Shown: one piece after another, positions 53,362 through 61,928 of the stretch | Numbering within the stretch: the stretch's first letter is position 1 | Layout of the letters: each line of letters starts with the position of its first letter | DNA from: Anaerostipes amylophilus | GTDB lineage: Bacteria > Bacillota > Clostridia > Lachnospirales > Lachnospiraceae | DNA length: 64,000 bases | NCBI RefSeq assembly: GCF_025567365.1 | Contig: NZ_JAOQJG010000001.1 | Location: forward strand, 1-64,000 | Direction of reading: 5' to 3' | Notes under the pieces: model-generated | Database searches by the model: none | Told to the model about the DNA's origin: nothing | What the model saw: the letters and a program-made list of their open reading frames with translations, nothing else | Position numbers and translations under genes: made by a program

Positions 53362-55074
53362 CTATTCCTGCACATGTAGTAACTGATGTGCTTTATGACT
53401 TCCCGGTGATCCAAAATATTCATCGTATAGATGTTTGATATCTGGATTCTCATGGGAAAATCTTAATTGAGAAGTCTTGTCCAGGAAGTATAGGTTGGAT
53501 CCACGGTCGGACGCCATTTCTTTTCCTTCATGGATCGGCTGCCCGCCTCCACCTACACATCCGCCTGGACAGGCCATGACTTCTACAAAATGATAGTGTA
53601 CTTCTCTCTTACGGATTGCTTCCATCAGATTTCTTGTATTCTGAAGTCCACTAACAACTGCAATCTCTACCGTATTGCCTGCAATATCAAATTTCGCTTC
53701 TGTCCATCCATTTTTATTTACTCCACGGATTTCTTTGAATGCATCTGCTTCTGGGTTCTTTCCTGTGATCAGGTAATATGCAGAACGAAGTGCCGCTTCC
53801 ATAACTCCTCCGGTTGCTCCAAAGATCACTCCTGCTCCTGTTCCTTCTGTAAATGGAGCATCAAATGCAGAATCTTTTAATGTCTTTGGATCAATGTGGT
53901 CTGCACGGATCAGTCGGTCTAATTCTCTTGTTGTTAATACAAGATCAACTCCATGACCTGCAAACTCTCCATGGAATAATGGTTTCTCTCTTTCGTCTTT
54001 CTTTGCAAGGCATGGCATGATGGACAACGCAAAAATGCGGTCTGGATCAATGTCCATCTTCTTCGCAAATGCAGTTTTCATCACTGCTCCAAACATCTCC
54101 TGTGGAGATTTTGCTGATGATAATCTGTTCGCCATCTGTGGATACTGGGATTTTATAAATCTTACCCATCCAGGACAACAGGATGTAAACATTGGATACA
54201 TATCAAGATCACCTTTTGTAAATCTCTCTACAAATTCGGTTCCTTCTTCCATGATCGTAAGGTCTGCTGAAAATGTTGTATCAAATACATAATCAACCCC
54301 GATCTTTCTTAATGCATCTACGATCTTCTCTACGGTTGCTTCTTCTCTTGATAATCCAAGACTTTCACCCCATGCAGTACGAACTGCAGGCGCAATCTGA
54401 GCTACAACGATCGTATCTTTATCTTCTAATGCACGATATAATTTCTCTGTATCATCACGTTCACGTAATGCTCCTGTTGGGCAATGTGTAATACACTGTC
54501 CGCATAATGCACAATCCGCTGTTTTAATATCTCTGTTCCCAGACACTCCAACCGTTGTTCTTGCTCCTGTTCCAGATACATCCCAGATATGCATTCCCTG
54601 AATCTTATCACACACCTGTATACAACGCATACATTTGACGCATTTGCTTGCATCACGCACCAGTGGATATCTTGTATCCCACTCTTCTACACAGATTTCC
54701 TTCTTATATGGACTTTCCACAACATTCAAATCATTTGCAATGGTCTGTAACGTACAATTACCACTTCTTACACACGTTGCACACTGTGTATCATGCTGGG
54801 AAAGGATCATCTCTACCGTATGTTTTCTATTTCTTCTTACTTTTGGACTGTTTGTATAGATCGTCATTCCTTCTTCAACCACGTTGTTACATGATGTTAC
54901 AAGGTGATCCTGACCTTCGATCTCAACTACACAGACTCTGCAGGCACCAATCTCGTTGATATCTTTTAAATAACAAAGTTTTGGAATTGGAATATGGATG
55001 GAGGCAGCTGCTTCCATGATCGTTGTACCTGCTGGAACTGCGATCGTATGGTTGTCGATTGTAATATTTACCAT
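53362..55074 (-). CDS. hydA: [FeFe] hydrogenase catalytic subunit (HydA, HndD-like)
   Basis: A 570-residue hydrogenase. It has a 2Fe-2S N-terminal domain (CYLKDINEIGACRVC), a His-ligated cluster (HDTQCATCVRSGNC), two 4Fe-4S clusters (CVKCMRCIQVC and CALCGQCITHC) and the H-cluster domain with FTSCCPGWV, IMPCLAKKDE and MACPGGCVGGGG. A small-subunit-like C-terminal tail (about 510-560) is present. It makes or consumes H2 in the cytoplasm. It overlaps the partner gene by seven bases. No hydEFG maturase genes are in the window. Confidence 0.94.
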   Translation of the reverse strand: MVNITIDNHTIAVPAGTTIMEAAASIHIPIPKLCYLKDINEIGACRVCVVEIEGQDHLVTSCNNVVEEGMTIYTNSPKVRRNRKHTVEMILSQHDTQCATCVRSGNCTLQTIANDLNVVESPYKKEICVEEWDTRYPLVRDASKCVKCMRCIQVCDKIQGMHIWDVSGTGARTTVGVSGNRDIKTADCALCGQCITHCPTGALRERDDTEKLYRALEDKDTIVVAQIAPAVRTAWGESLGLSREEATVEKIVDALRKIGVDYVFDTTFSADLTIMEEGTEFVERFTKGDLDMYPMFTSCCPGWVRFIKSQYPQMANRLSSAKSPQEMFGAVMKTAFAKKMDIDPDRIFALSIMPCLAKKDEREKPLFHGEFAGHGVDLVLTTRELDRLIRADHIDPKTLKDSAFDAPFTEGTGAGVIFGATGGVMEAALRSAYYLITGKNPEADAFKEIRGVNKNGWTEAKFDIAGNTVEIAVVSGLQNTRNLMEAIRKREVHYHFVEVMACPGGCVGGGGQPIHEGKEMASDRGSNLYFLDKTSQLRFSHENPDIKHLYDEYFGSPGSHKAHQLLHVQE

Positions 55075-56900
55075 TTGGTAGCCCTCCCTCCTTTAAAGAT
55101 TCCGTAACCAAAGTGGTCACAACGTAAGCATCGTCCAGCTTCCTGACATGCTTCTTTACTTGTCATGCAGTTTTCAATTCCTTCAAAATCTTTGATTCTC
55201 TCTCCGGCTTCTCTCTCTGTAAGATTCACTCTTCCACATGCTGGTTTATCTTCTAATTTTGGCTCTGGAATCTCAACATCTGCTGTAATTTCATGGTGAT
55301 ATCCAAGATATTCATCAATATTTGCTGCAATAACTTTACCAGCTGCGATCGCAGAAATCACTGTAGATGGACCTGTTGCGCAATCTCCACCTGCAAATAC
55401 TCCAGGCATTTCTTCGAATCCACCGAATTTCTCTACATTGATCTTACCTCTCTGCACTGGAACTCCTGCTTCTTCAAAATGCTGATATTCGATATCCTGA
55501 CCAATCGCTACGATCAATGCCTGACATGGGATAAATATATCTTCTTCCCCTGTTGGTTTTACAGAGGCTCTTCCATTCTTGATGTTACTGATCATCTGTG
55601 GAGTTACCCATACACCTTTGACATTGCCTTCTTCGTCTTTCTCAATTCTTGAAGGTGCCATCAGCGTTTTGATCTCAACACCTTCTGCTTCCGCACCTGA
55701 AATTTCATCTGGAAGGGCTGTCATATCTGCGACTCTTCTTCTATATACAATGCTTACTTTCTTCGCACCTAATCTTACGGATGTACGAACCGCATCCATA
55801 GATACATTTCCACCACCGATAACGGCGACTTCTTTGCCTTCTAAACTTTCCTGCGTTCCGTATCCAACATTTCTTAAGAACTGTACTGCTGAGATCACAC
55901 CTTTAGCATCTTCTCCGTCAAGTCCTAACTTCTTATCTGTACTTGCACCGATCGTGATCAGTACTGCGTCATACTTTTCTTTTAAATCCACAATGGAATA
56001 ATCTTTACCAATGGATTTTCCACAGTCTACTTTTACTCCTGTATCCAAGATTGCCTGAATATCATCATCTAAGCGTTCTTTTGGAAGTCTGTAGTTTGGA
56101 ATTCCATAACGTAACATTCCACCAAGTTTTGGAAGCATCTCGTATACTGTTACCTGATGTCCCATTAACTGTAGGAAATAAGCTGCACTTAATCCACCTG
56201 GTCCACCACCAACAACAGCGATATTCTTACCGGTAGATTCTGCACACGCAGGTGGTGCAACATAACCTGCTGCATCTGCTGCCATACGTTTTAATCCACG
56301 GATATTTACGGCATCATCGATCATATTTCTACGGCATAATGCCTCACATGGATGCTCACAAATAAATCCGCATGTTGTAGGGAAAGGATTATCCTTTCTG
56401 ATCAGACGGATCGCATCCTCATATCTTCCTTCACGCACCAGTGCAATATATCCTGGAATATCTACTCTTGCGGGACATCTTGATACACATGGTACTGGCT
56501 GTTTTAATGTACTTAAGCAGCGATGATACATAATATGTTCCACATAATCATCTTTAAATCCAATAGCTCCTTTATATACCATATTGGCTGCCTCATAACC
56601 AATTGCACAATCTGCTGATTCCATAATGGATTTTGCTGTTTCTTCAATTGCTGTCAATGTCCTGATCGTTGCTTTGCCATCTAAGACATCTGTGATCAGA
56701 TTCTTAAGCTGTCCTAGTCCCACACGACATGGAACACACTTTCCACAGCTCTGTGCATGACAAATCTCTAAAAATGCTCTGGACATATCTACTGGACACA
56801 ACCCCGGCGGGCTTGACTCGATTCTTCGTTCCAGATCCTTATAAAGTCCTTCCACAACCAGTTGTGCCTGGTTTGGAGTCCTTAATTCTAAACGACTCAT
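55068..56900 (-). CDS. NuoF-tail/GltD-like NAD(P)H-flavin subunit of the hydrogenase
   Basis: A 610-residue fusion. Residues about 1-125 match only the Fe-S end of NuoF (SCGKCVPCRVGLGQL and the later Cys of ADCAIGYE). The rest is a GltD-type domain: Cys-rich CVSRCPARVDIPGYI and CGFICEHPCEALCRR, FAD-binding VVGGGPGGLSAAYFL, NAD(P)-binding AVIGGGNVSMDAVRT and a VFAGGDCATGPSTV motif. The NuoF FMN/NADH domain and a NuoE partner are missing, so the GltD part must supply the NAD(P)H site. With HydA it forms a two-gene operon. AAGGAGG precedes the start. Confidence 0.88.
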   Translation of the reverse strand: MSRLELRTPNQAQLVVEGLYKDLERRIESSPPGLCPVDMSRAFLEICHAQSCGKCVPCRVGLGQLKNLITDVLDGKATIRTLTAIEETAKSIMESADCAIGYEAANMVYKGAIGFKDDYVEHIMYHRCLSTLKQPVPCVSRCPARVDIPGYIALVREGRYEDAIRLIRKDNPFPTTCGFICEHPCEALCRRNMIDDAVNIRGLKRMAADAAGYVAPPACAESTGKNIAVVGGGPGGLSAAYFLQLMGHQVTVYEMLPKLGGMLRYGIPNYRLPKERLDDDIQAILDTGVKVDCGKSIGKDYSIVDLKEKYDAVLITIGASTDKKLGLDGEDAKGVISAVQFLRNVGYGTQESLEGKEVAVIGGGNVSMDAVRTSVRLGAKKVSIVYRRRVADMTALPDEISGAEAEGVEIKTLMAPSRIEKDEEGNVKGVWVTPQMISNIKNGRASVKPTGEEDIFIPCQALIVAIGQDIEYQHFEEAGVPVQRGKINVEKFGGFEEMPGVFAGGDCATGPSTVISAIAAGKVIAANIDEYLGYHHEITADVEIPEPKLEDKPACGRVNLTEREAGERIKDFEGIENCMTSKEACQEAGRCLRCDHFGYGIFKGGRATKW

Positions 56901-56943
56901 GACTCATCCTCCTTAATTCCTCTATATCAGTATATTGGTTTCA

Positions 56944-56972
56944 ATTATAGCGGAGAATTTCGAGCAATTCAA
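56944..56972 (-). promoter_or_regulatory. hydrogenase operon promoter
   Basis: TTGAAT at 56972-56967, a 17-base spacer and TATAAT at 56949-56944. Two further TATAAT-like boxes lie upstream (near 56988 and 57031) just after each Rex-like site, but they lack good -35 boxes. Confidence 0.7.
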
Positions 56973-56992
56973 TCATTTTTTGTGCATTATAT

Positions 56993-57052
56993 ACGTTAAA
57001 TTCGTAACAATTGGTTTCTTTTTTGTGCATTATAACGTTAAATTCATAACAA
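56993..57052 (-). promoter_or_regulatory. two tandem Rex-like operators
   Basis: ACGTTAAATTCGTAACAA (56993-57010) and ACGTTAAATTCATAACAA (57035-57052), read on the minus strand, fit TTGTTAN-N4-TTAACNN, close to the clostridial Rex site TTGTTAA-N4-TTAACAA. They sit in two copies of a roughly 35-base direct repeat, 42 bases apart, both starting TTTTTTGTGCATTATA. Rex represses NADH-consuming fermentation genes until the NADH/NAD+ ratio rises. Confidence 0.6.
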
Positions 57053-57063
57053 AGAAATTGCGA

Positions 57064-57185
57064 TTTGATAGCCTTCTGGTATATGATAAAAAATAAATAA
57101 GCAACCGAAAGCGCTACGGTTGCTTATTTATTTTTTATCATATACTCGAAATCTACAGTTGGCCAATTACAAAATTAAAATTTTA
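57064..57185. repeat. palindromic intergenic repeat, copy 3 (minimal form)
   Basis: Arms CTTCTGGTATATGATAAAAA, ATAAATAAGCAACCG and the complementary CGGTTGCTTATTTAT, TTTTTATCATATACTC enclose only AAAGCGCTA. The right end (CTACAGTTGGCCAATTAC, AAAATTAAAATTTTA) finishes in the stop codon of the DegV gene. It lacks the central section of copy 2. It is a strong hairpin with T-rich flanks on both strands. Confidence 0.85.
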
Positions 57186-58019
57186 GTAAGAAACTATAAT
57201 TCCCCCATCGCATGCATACATACTACTAACTCCCTTAGTATCAACAATATCTACATCCTGGGCATGTAAGTTCTTCTGAATCAGTTCTTTTACAAATACA
57301 GCTCTCTCATAGCAATTGCAATGTGAGATCACAAACTGTCTTCCTGAAAGGTCTCTTCCTTCACTAGCCATATGTTCTACCATCTTAGCGAGTGCTTTCT
57401 TCATTCCTCTTGCCTGGCCTGCTTTCTGAATGACGCCATCTCTTGTTCCGATCATGACTGGTTTGATATTCAGTGCACTTGCGATCGTTGCTGATAGTCT
57501 TGATAGTCTTCCGTTCTTTCTTAATACTTCTAATGTCTCTAAAACAAAATATGTTCTAAGACTTGTTGTGTATTCTTCAATCTTCTCAACTACTTCTTCA
57601 AATGGCATTCCCTGACTTGCATATTCATAGATCTTACGTGCGATCAATACCTGTGTTGTAGCAGCTCCTCTTGAGTTTACTACATGGATATTTTTCTTTC
57701 CATGGTCTTCTTCATAGAGGGTCTTTCCAAGTACCGCACTGTTATATGATCCACTTAATTCTGCAGATAATGTTACAACATAAATATCATCCGCCTTGGA
57801 ATAAGCTTCCATGTAACTTTCTGGTGCTGGGCATGCTGATTTGACTGATTCTTTGCTGGCTGCTACTTTCGCTAAAAAGTCTGCCTGATCAAATGTTTCA
57901 TCATCTATAATCTCTTCTCCGTCCACTAATAAGGTTAATGGCACCCATGTATAACATCCCTTTTTAATATCTTCTTCTGTCAAATCCGTACAGCTGTCAC
58001 AAACAATATGAAAACTCAT
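57183..58019 (-). CDS. DegV family protein (fatty-acid binding)
   Basis: A 278-residue DegV/FakB-fold protein. The N-terminal FHIVCDSCTDLTEE has the conserved DS motif, SACPAPESYMEAY and ELSGSYNSAVLG hold the fatty-acid carboxylate site, and RKNGRLSRLSA is typical. In Staphylococcus such proteins present fatty acids to the FakA kinase; no fakA is here. AAAGGAG precedes the start. A palindromic repeat begins at the stop codon. Confidence 0.92.
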   Translation of the reverse strand: MSFHIVCDSCTDLTEEDIKKGCYTWVPLTLLVDGEEIIDDETFDQADFLAKVAASKESVKSACPAPESYMEAYSKADDIYVVTLSAELSGSYNSAVLGKTLYEEDHGKKNIHVVNSRGAATTQVLIARKIYEYASQGMPFEEVVEKIEEYTTSLRTYFVLETLEVLRKNGRLSRLSATIASALNIKPVMIGTRDGVIQKAGQARGMKKALAKMVEHMASEGRDLSGRQFVISHCNCYERAVFVKELIQKNLHAQDVDIVDTKGVSSMYACDGGIIVSY

Positions 58020-58226
58020 ATTCGTATCTCCTTTTTACAACTTTCTTATCTGGTATTCATTACTACTTATTCTAACATATATCTTTTGAAAAAGAAACAT
58101 ACAAACTAAGTTTCTTTGTGGATCTTGCCTATAAGTTTGTGAAAAAATCTACAGATACTTTGTTAAAAAGTGGCACAAGTTATAGTATATACTTACATTT
58201 TTTATGAAAAAAATTTTTAATTTATC

Positions 58227-58706
58227 TTATAAAAATTCCAAAAATCTCTCTTTTACTTCCTGATCCCATGCTTCTTCTAATGTCTTATCAAGGACAAACG
58301 TCTTTCTTGAAACACCAGCCGTGCATTTTAATCCTTGTCGGTCATATAAGATATTGATGAAAAGTCCTGCGACTTCGTCTTCTCTGATCGCTAGGTTGTA
58401 TTTTGCAAGGATATCGCTGACAAGATCTAGTTTTAACATCATGACAAACTGAAATGACAGAGGTGTTTTCTTACCTTTTACCAGTGAAAAGATCTTTTCT
58501 TTCTCTTCCTGCCACATCACGTAGGGATAGGTTTTCATTTCTTCCCATTCTTCAGTATCATAAAATTCTTTTAATATCTTCCCATCAAATTCATATGCGA
58601 TATTCATAGAAAGTTTTCCTTCGCTCATTAAAAAATCATCAAACAGATTTCCTCCTAAAAATCCTGCCATGAATTTCTTGATATTTTCTATTTCGATCAT
58701 AACCAT
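58227..58706 (-). CDS. conserved Lachnospiraceae-type protein (DUF5721-like)
   Basis: A 159-residue soluble protein beginning MVMIEIENIKKFMAGFLGGN. It resembles the small DUF5721-type proteins of Lachnospiraceae from memory, whose function is unknown. The pattern (an early FDDFLMSEGKLSM strand, a central YVMWQEEKEKIFSLVKGKK helix and a C-terminal AWDQEVKERFLEFL helix) suggests a compact alpha/beta fold. GGAG lies nine bases before the ATG. It follows htrA's promoter-distal terminator on the same strand and appears monocistronic. Confidence 0.6.
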   Translation of the reverse strand: MVMIEIENIKKFMAGFLGGNLFDDFLMSEGKLSMNIAYEFDGKILKEFYDTEEWEEMKTYPYVMWQEEKEKIFSLVKGKKTPLSFQFVMMLKLDLVSDILAKYNLAIREDEVAGLFINILYDRQGLKCTAGVSRKTFVLDKTLEEAWDQEVKERFLEFL

Positions 58707-58724
58707 AGGTTTCTTCTCCTGACT

Positions 58725-58763
58725 AAAAAATGGAACCCTGCCTTTGATCAGGGTTCCATTTTA
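58725..58763 (-). terminator. terminator of the HtrA-like gene
   Basis: TGGAACCCTG pairs with CAGGGTTCCA around a short loop, flanked by a run of A (T on the minus strand) at 58725-58730 and TTTTA on the other side. Confidence 0.88.
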
Positions 58764-58797
58764 TTGTATCTTTGTTTGAATATTTTTTCAACTGATT

Positions 58798-60186
58798 TTA
58801 CTGTCCATAGCTGTAATACTGGCTGTCGGAACTTTCATTATTATAATTGTTGTTATAACTGTTGCTGCTTCCGCTGTTATTACTGTTTCCACTATTGCTA
58901 CTGTTACTGCTTCCGCTATTGCTGCTTGTGCTTGGTGCGTCAGATTTCTTTCCTAATGTTACTGTCAATGTCTTCTTCTCATATGTTCCCATCTGATTCT
59001 GACGTTTTACAACAATCTTGACTTTCTTTCCAGCTTTTAAGTTCGAAATCTTCTCTTTTAATCCATCCATTGTAGAAACACTGCTTCCATCAATTGATAC
59101 GATCACATCACCTGCACTGATTCCTGCTTTCTGAGCTGGAGAGCTCTTGATCACTTGCTGTACATAAACACCAGATGGCATATCAAACTGACTTGCCATT
59201 GAGCTGTCGATCGTCTGTCCTGATACTCCTAAATATGCCTGCTCACTCTCACTTGTGGCTTCATTCTTGATCAGCTTATTGATGATCGGTTTTGCTGTGT
59301 TGATTGGAATCGCATATCCCATTCCTTCTACATCTTCAGAAGAATATTTGACTGTATTGATACCGATCAGTTCACCTTTGCTATTTAATAACGCACCACC
59401 ACTGTTACCTGGGTTGATTGCTGCATCTGTCTGAATCAGTGTCATTGTCTTATCTGTTAACTGAACCTGACGATTTAAGGCACTGATATATCCACCAGTT
59501 ACTGACTGTCCATAACCTAAAGCATTACCGATTGCAATCGCTCTCTCACCTGTCTTTAACTTGGAAGAATCACCAAGTGTGATCACTGCGATTTTCTTTA
59601 ATGTAGAAGCTTTCATATCTTTTGTATTAACCTCTACAACCGCCAGATCAGCATCACTGTCGGTTCCACGGATCGTTGCACTTGCACTCTTGCCATCAAC
59701 AAATCCTACTGATAATGATTTCGCATCTGCAACAACGTGGTTATTCGTTACAATTAAGATCTTACCATCTTTTTTCCCAATGATAATCCCAGAACCAACA
59801 CCTTCTGATTCGCTGCTCTGTGTCTGACCGAACCAACTCTGGCTTGTTGTCTCAAACTTTCCTGTGATGGAAACGATTGATGGCATAACATTTGATGATA
59901 CTCCTGAAAGGTCTTCACTGCTTGTGCTGGAACTGCTGCTTGTTGTCTTCGTCGTTGCAAGCTGTGTTGCTCCATTTCCAATGCCTGCTTTTGAAAATCC
60001 ATAAGTAACACCCTGCATCACAAGACCTGCGATCAATCCAAATGCTACTGCTGATGCCACAAGCTTTGCTGCGTATTTTCCTCTACCTGATTTCTTTGGT
60101 TTCTTATTTGAAGTGTTGGCTTCCTCAGCTCTCCACTGATCAGAAGTCTTCCACTGTCCGTCTTGATTTGTATGATATCCATCCAT
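58798..60186 (-). CDS. htrA: HtrA/DegP-like serine protease with PDZ domain
   Basis: A 462-residue S1C protease. It has a cytoplasmic N-tail, one membrane segment (about 37-56), a Ser/Thr linker, then a trypsin-like domain with the triad in TNNHVVADAK (His), DADLAVVEV (Asp) and NPGNSGGALL (Ser). A PDZ domain covers about 320-410. The last 45 residues are almost only Ser, Asn, Gly and Tyr. It degrades or refolds damaged exported proteins at the membrane. GAAAGGAG precedes the start. Divergent from the sugar transferase gene across 256 bases. Confidence 0.94.
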   Translation of the reverse strand: MDGYHTNQDGQWKTSDQWRAEEANTSNKKPKKSGRGKYAAKLVASAVAFGLIAGLVMQGVTYGFSKAGIGNGATQLATTKTTSSSSSTSSEDLSGVSSNVMPSIVSITGKFETTSQSWFGQTQSSESEGVGSGIIIGKKDGKILIVTNNHVVADAKSLSVGFVDGKSASATIRGTDSDADLAVVEVNTKDMKASTLKKIAVITLGDSSKLKTGERAIAIGNALGYGQSVTGGYISALNRQVQLTDKTMTLIQTDAAINPGNSGGALLNSKGELIGINTVKYSSEDVEGMGYAIPINTAKPIINKLIKNEATSESEQAYLGVSGQTIDSSMASQFDMPSGVYVQQVIKSSPAQKAGISAGDVIVSIDGSSVSTMDGLKEKISNLKAGKKVKIVVKRQNQMGTYEKKTLTVTLGKKSDAPSTSSNSGSSNSSNSGNSNNSGSSNSYNNNYNNESSDSQYYSYGQ

Positions 60187-60384
60187 ATTGATGTTCTCCT
60201 TTCAATCTTGATCTTTTGTCTTTGATCGATATCTGATCTTTGTATGTTTTTTCTTTATGAGATAAATATATCCTATAAATGTGTAAAAAATGTGATTAAT
60301 ATGTTACAAAAAAATGGTTTTTTTCAAAAATTGAAGTTTTTTCCGTTTTCCTTAAAAATAAGAAAAAGTTAAGGCAATTTCTCG

Positions 60385-60413
60385 TTGTGCGATCTTTATT
60401 TTTCCCTTATAAT
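60385..60413 (+). promoter_or_regulatory. promoter of the polysaccharide genes
   Basis: TTGTGC at 60385-60390, a 17-base spacer and TATAAT at 60408-60413, about 30 bases before the sugar transferase start. Confidence 0.65.
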
Positions 60414-60442
60414 AGAAGCAGTAAAAAAGGAGATTTATTTCT

Positions 60443-61873
60443 ATGATCAAGCAAAATCAAACATATTTAAACAGACTGCACGTCGTGATGGATGCTGTCT
60501 GCATTTATCTTGCAGGATATGTGGCCTATTATATAAGATTCAAGATGATTATTCATGGATTCTGGTTGAATAAAGAGATTTTTGAGTATAACCGTTATTA
60601 TAAGGAATTCTATCAGTACCAGCAGCCATTGATCGCTTCACTGATTTTTTTACTTCTATTATATTCCTTTTTTGGACTTTATACTCCAAAACGTTATCAA
60701 CGTGGATCAAAAGAACTTGTGAATCTTGTAAAAGCAAACCTGATCGGACTTGGAGTTTCTGCTTTTGTGATCACCGTATTCCAGATTCAGAATTTTCCAC
60801 GTTCCTTATATCTGCTTTTTTATTTCTTTAACTTTATCTTTGGTGTCTTTTCAAGATATCTGATTCGTAAGGTTCTAAAGGTAAACCGCAAGAAAGGCAG
60901 GAACATCAAACATACTGTATTTATCGGATTCAGTACATCAGCTGCTGCGTATATTGATCGTATCAAAGCTAATCCACAGTGGGGTCTTAAAGTTCACGGA
61001 ATCTTTGATGATCTTGTAAGTGATAACTTTGAATACCGTGGAATTAAGAAGATTGGTACATTAAAGGATCTGGCTGCTTACCTTGAGAAGTCTTCCTTAG
61101 ATGAAGTTGCGATCACATTGAACCTGAATGAATACCACAAACTCGAACAGATCGTTGCGATCTGTGAGAAGTCTGGTGTTCATACGAAGTTTGTACCTGA
61201 TTATTATAACTTTATTTCGACAAACCCATACACGGAAGATCTTGACGGACTTCCAGTTATTAATATCCGTAACGTTCCGCTTACCAATACAGTCAACCGA
61301 ATGATCAAACGTCTGATCGATATTATCGGTTCTATTGTGGCACTGATCTTATTTTCACCGATCATGCTCGTTGTAGCGATTCTTGTTAAGAAGAGTTCTC
61401 CGGGACCAATCTTCTTTGCACAGGAACGTATTGGACTTGGGAATAGACCATTTAAGATGTACAAGTTCCGCTCCATGGGAGTTCAGGATCCAAAGAAAGA
61501 AGCCAAGGAATGGACAACCAAGAATGATGCCCGTGTTACACCTGTCGGACGTATCATTCGTAAGACAAGCCTTGATGAACTTCCACAGTTCTGGAATGTA
61601 CTAAAAGGTGATATGAGTCTGATCGGTCCACGACCAGAACGTCCACTCTTTGTTGAGAAGTTTAAAGAAGAGATTCCTCGCTATATGATCAAACATCAGG
61701 TTCGTCCTGGTATCACAGGCTGGGCACAGGTCAACGGATTCCGCGGTGATACTTCCATCCGAAGCCGAATCGAACATGACCTTTATTATATCGAGAACTG
61801 GTCTTTAGGACTTGATATCAAGATTTTATTTCTTACATTCTTTAAAGGATTTGTCAATAAAAATGCATATTAA
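60443..61873 (+). CDS. undecaprenyl-phosphate sugar phosphotransferase (WbaP/WcaJ type)
   Basis: A 476-residue polyprenyl glycosylphosphotransferase that starts polysaccharide repeat units by moving a sugar-1-phosphate to undecaprenyl phosphate. The N-terminal half has four membrane segments and a Rossmann-like CoA-binding-type domain (about 150-260). The C-terminal catalytic domain has KRLIDIIGSIVALILFSP, PGPIFFAQERIG, KFRSMG, SLDELPQFWNVLKGDMSLIG followed by PRPE, and RPGITGWAQVNG. AAAAGGAG precedes the start. First gene of a likely envelope-polysaccharide locus. Confidence 0.93.
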   Translation: MIKQNQTYLNRLHVVMDAVCIYLAGYVAYYIRFKMIIHGFWLNKEIFEYNRYYKEFYQYQQPLIASLIFLLLLYSFFGLYTPKRYQRGSKELVNLVKANLIGLGVSAFVITVFQIQNFPRSLYLLFYFFNFIFGVFSRYLIRKVLKVNRKKGRNIKHTVFIGFSTSAAAYIDRIKANPQWGLKVHGIFDDLVSDNFEYRGIKKIGTLKDLAAYLEKSSLDEVAITLNLNEYHKLEQIVAICEKSGVHTKFVPDYYNFISTNPYTEDLDGLPVINIRNVPLTNTVNRMIKRLIDIIGSIVALILFSPIMLVVAILVKKSSPGPIFFAQERIGLGNRPFKMYKFRSMGVQDPKKEAKEWTTKNDARVTPVGRIIRKTSLDELPQFWNVLKGDMSLIGPRPERPLFVEKFKEEIPRYMIKHQVRPGITGWAQVNGFRGDTSIRSRIEHDLYYIENWSLGLDIKILFLTFFKGFVNKNAY

Positions 61874-61877
61874 TAAC

Positions 61878-61911
61878 AAAACGGATGGACATTTTCATCC
61901 GTTTTTTGTTT
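61878..61911 (+). terminator. terminator or attenuator between sugar transferase and LCP genes
   Basis: AAAACGGATG pairs with CATCCGTTTT, followed by a T-run, in the 55-base gap. It may reduce read-through into the LCP gene. Confidence 0.8.
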
Positions 61912-61928
61912 AAAGGGGGAACTACTTT

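Noticed and set aside
58764..59021. Cys/Tyr-rich plus-strand ORF
   Set aside because: It is the antisense shadow of the Ser/Asn-rich tail of the HtrA-like protease.
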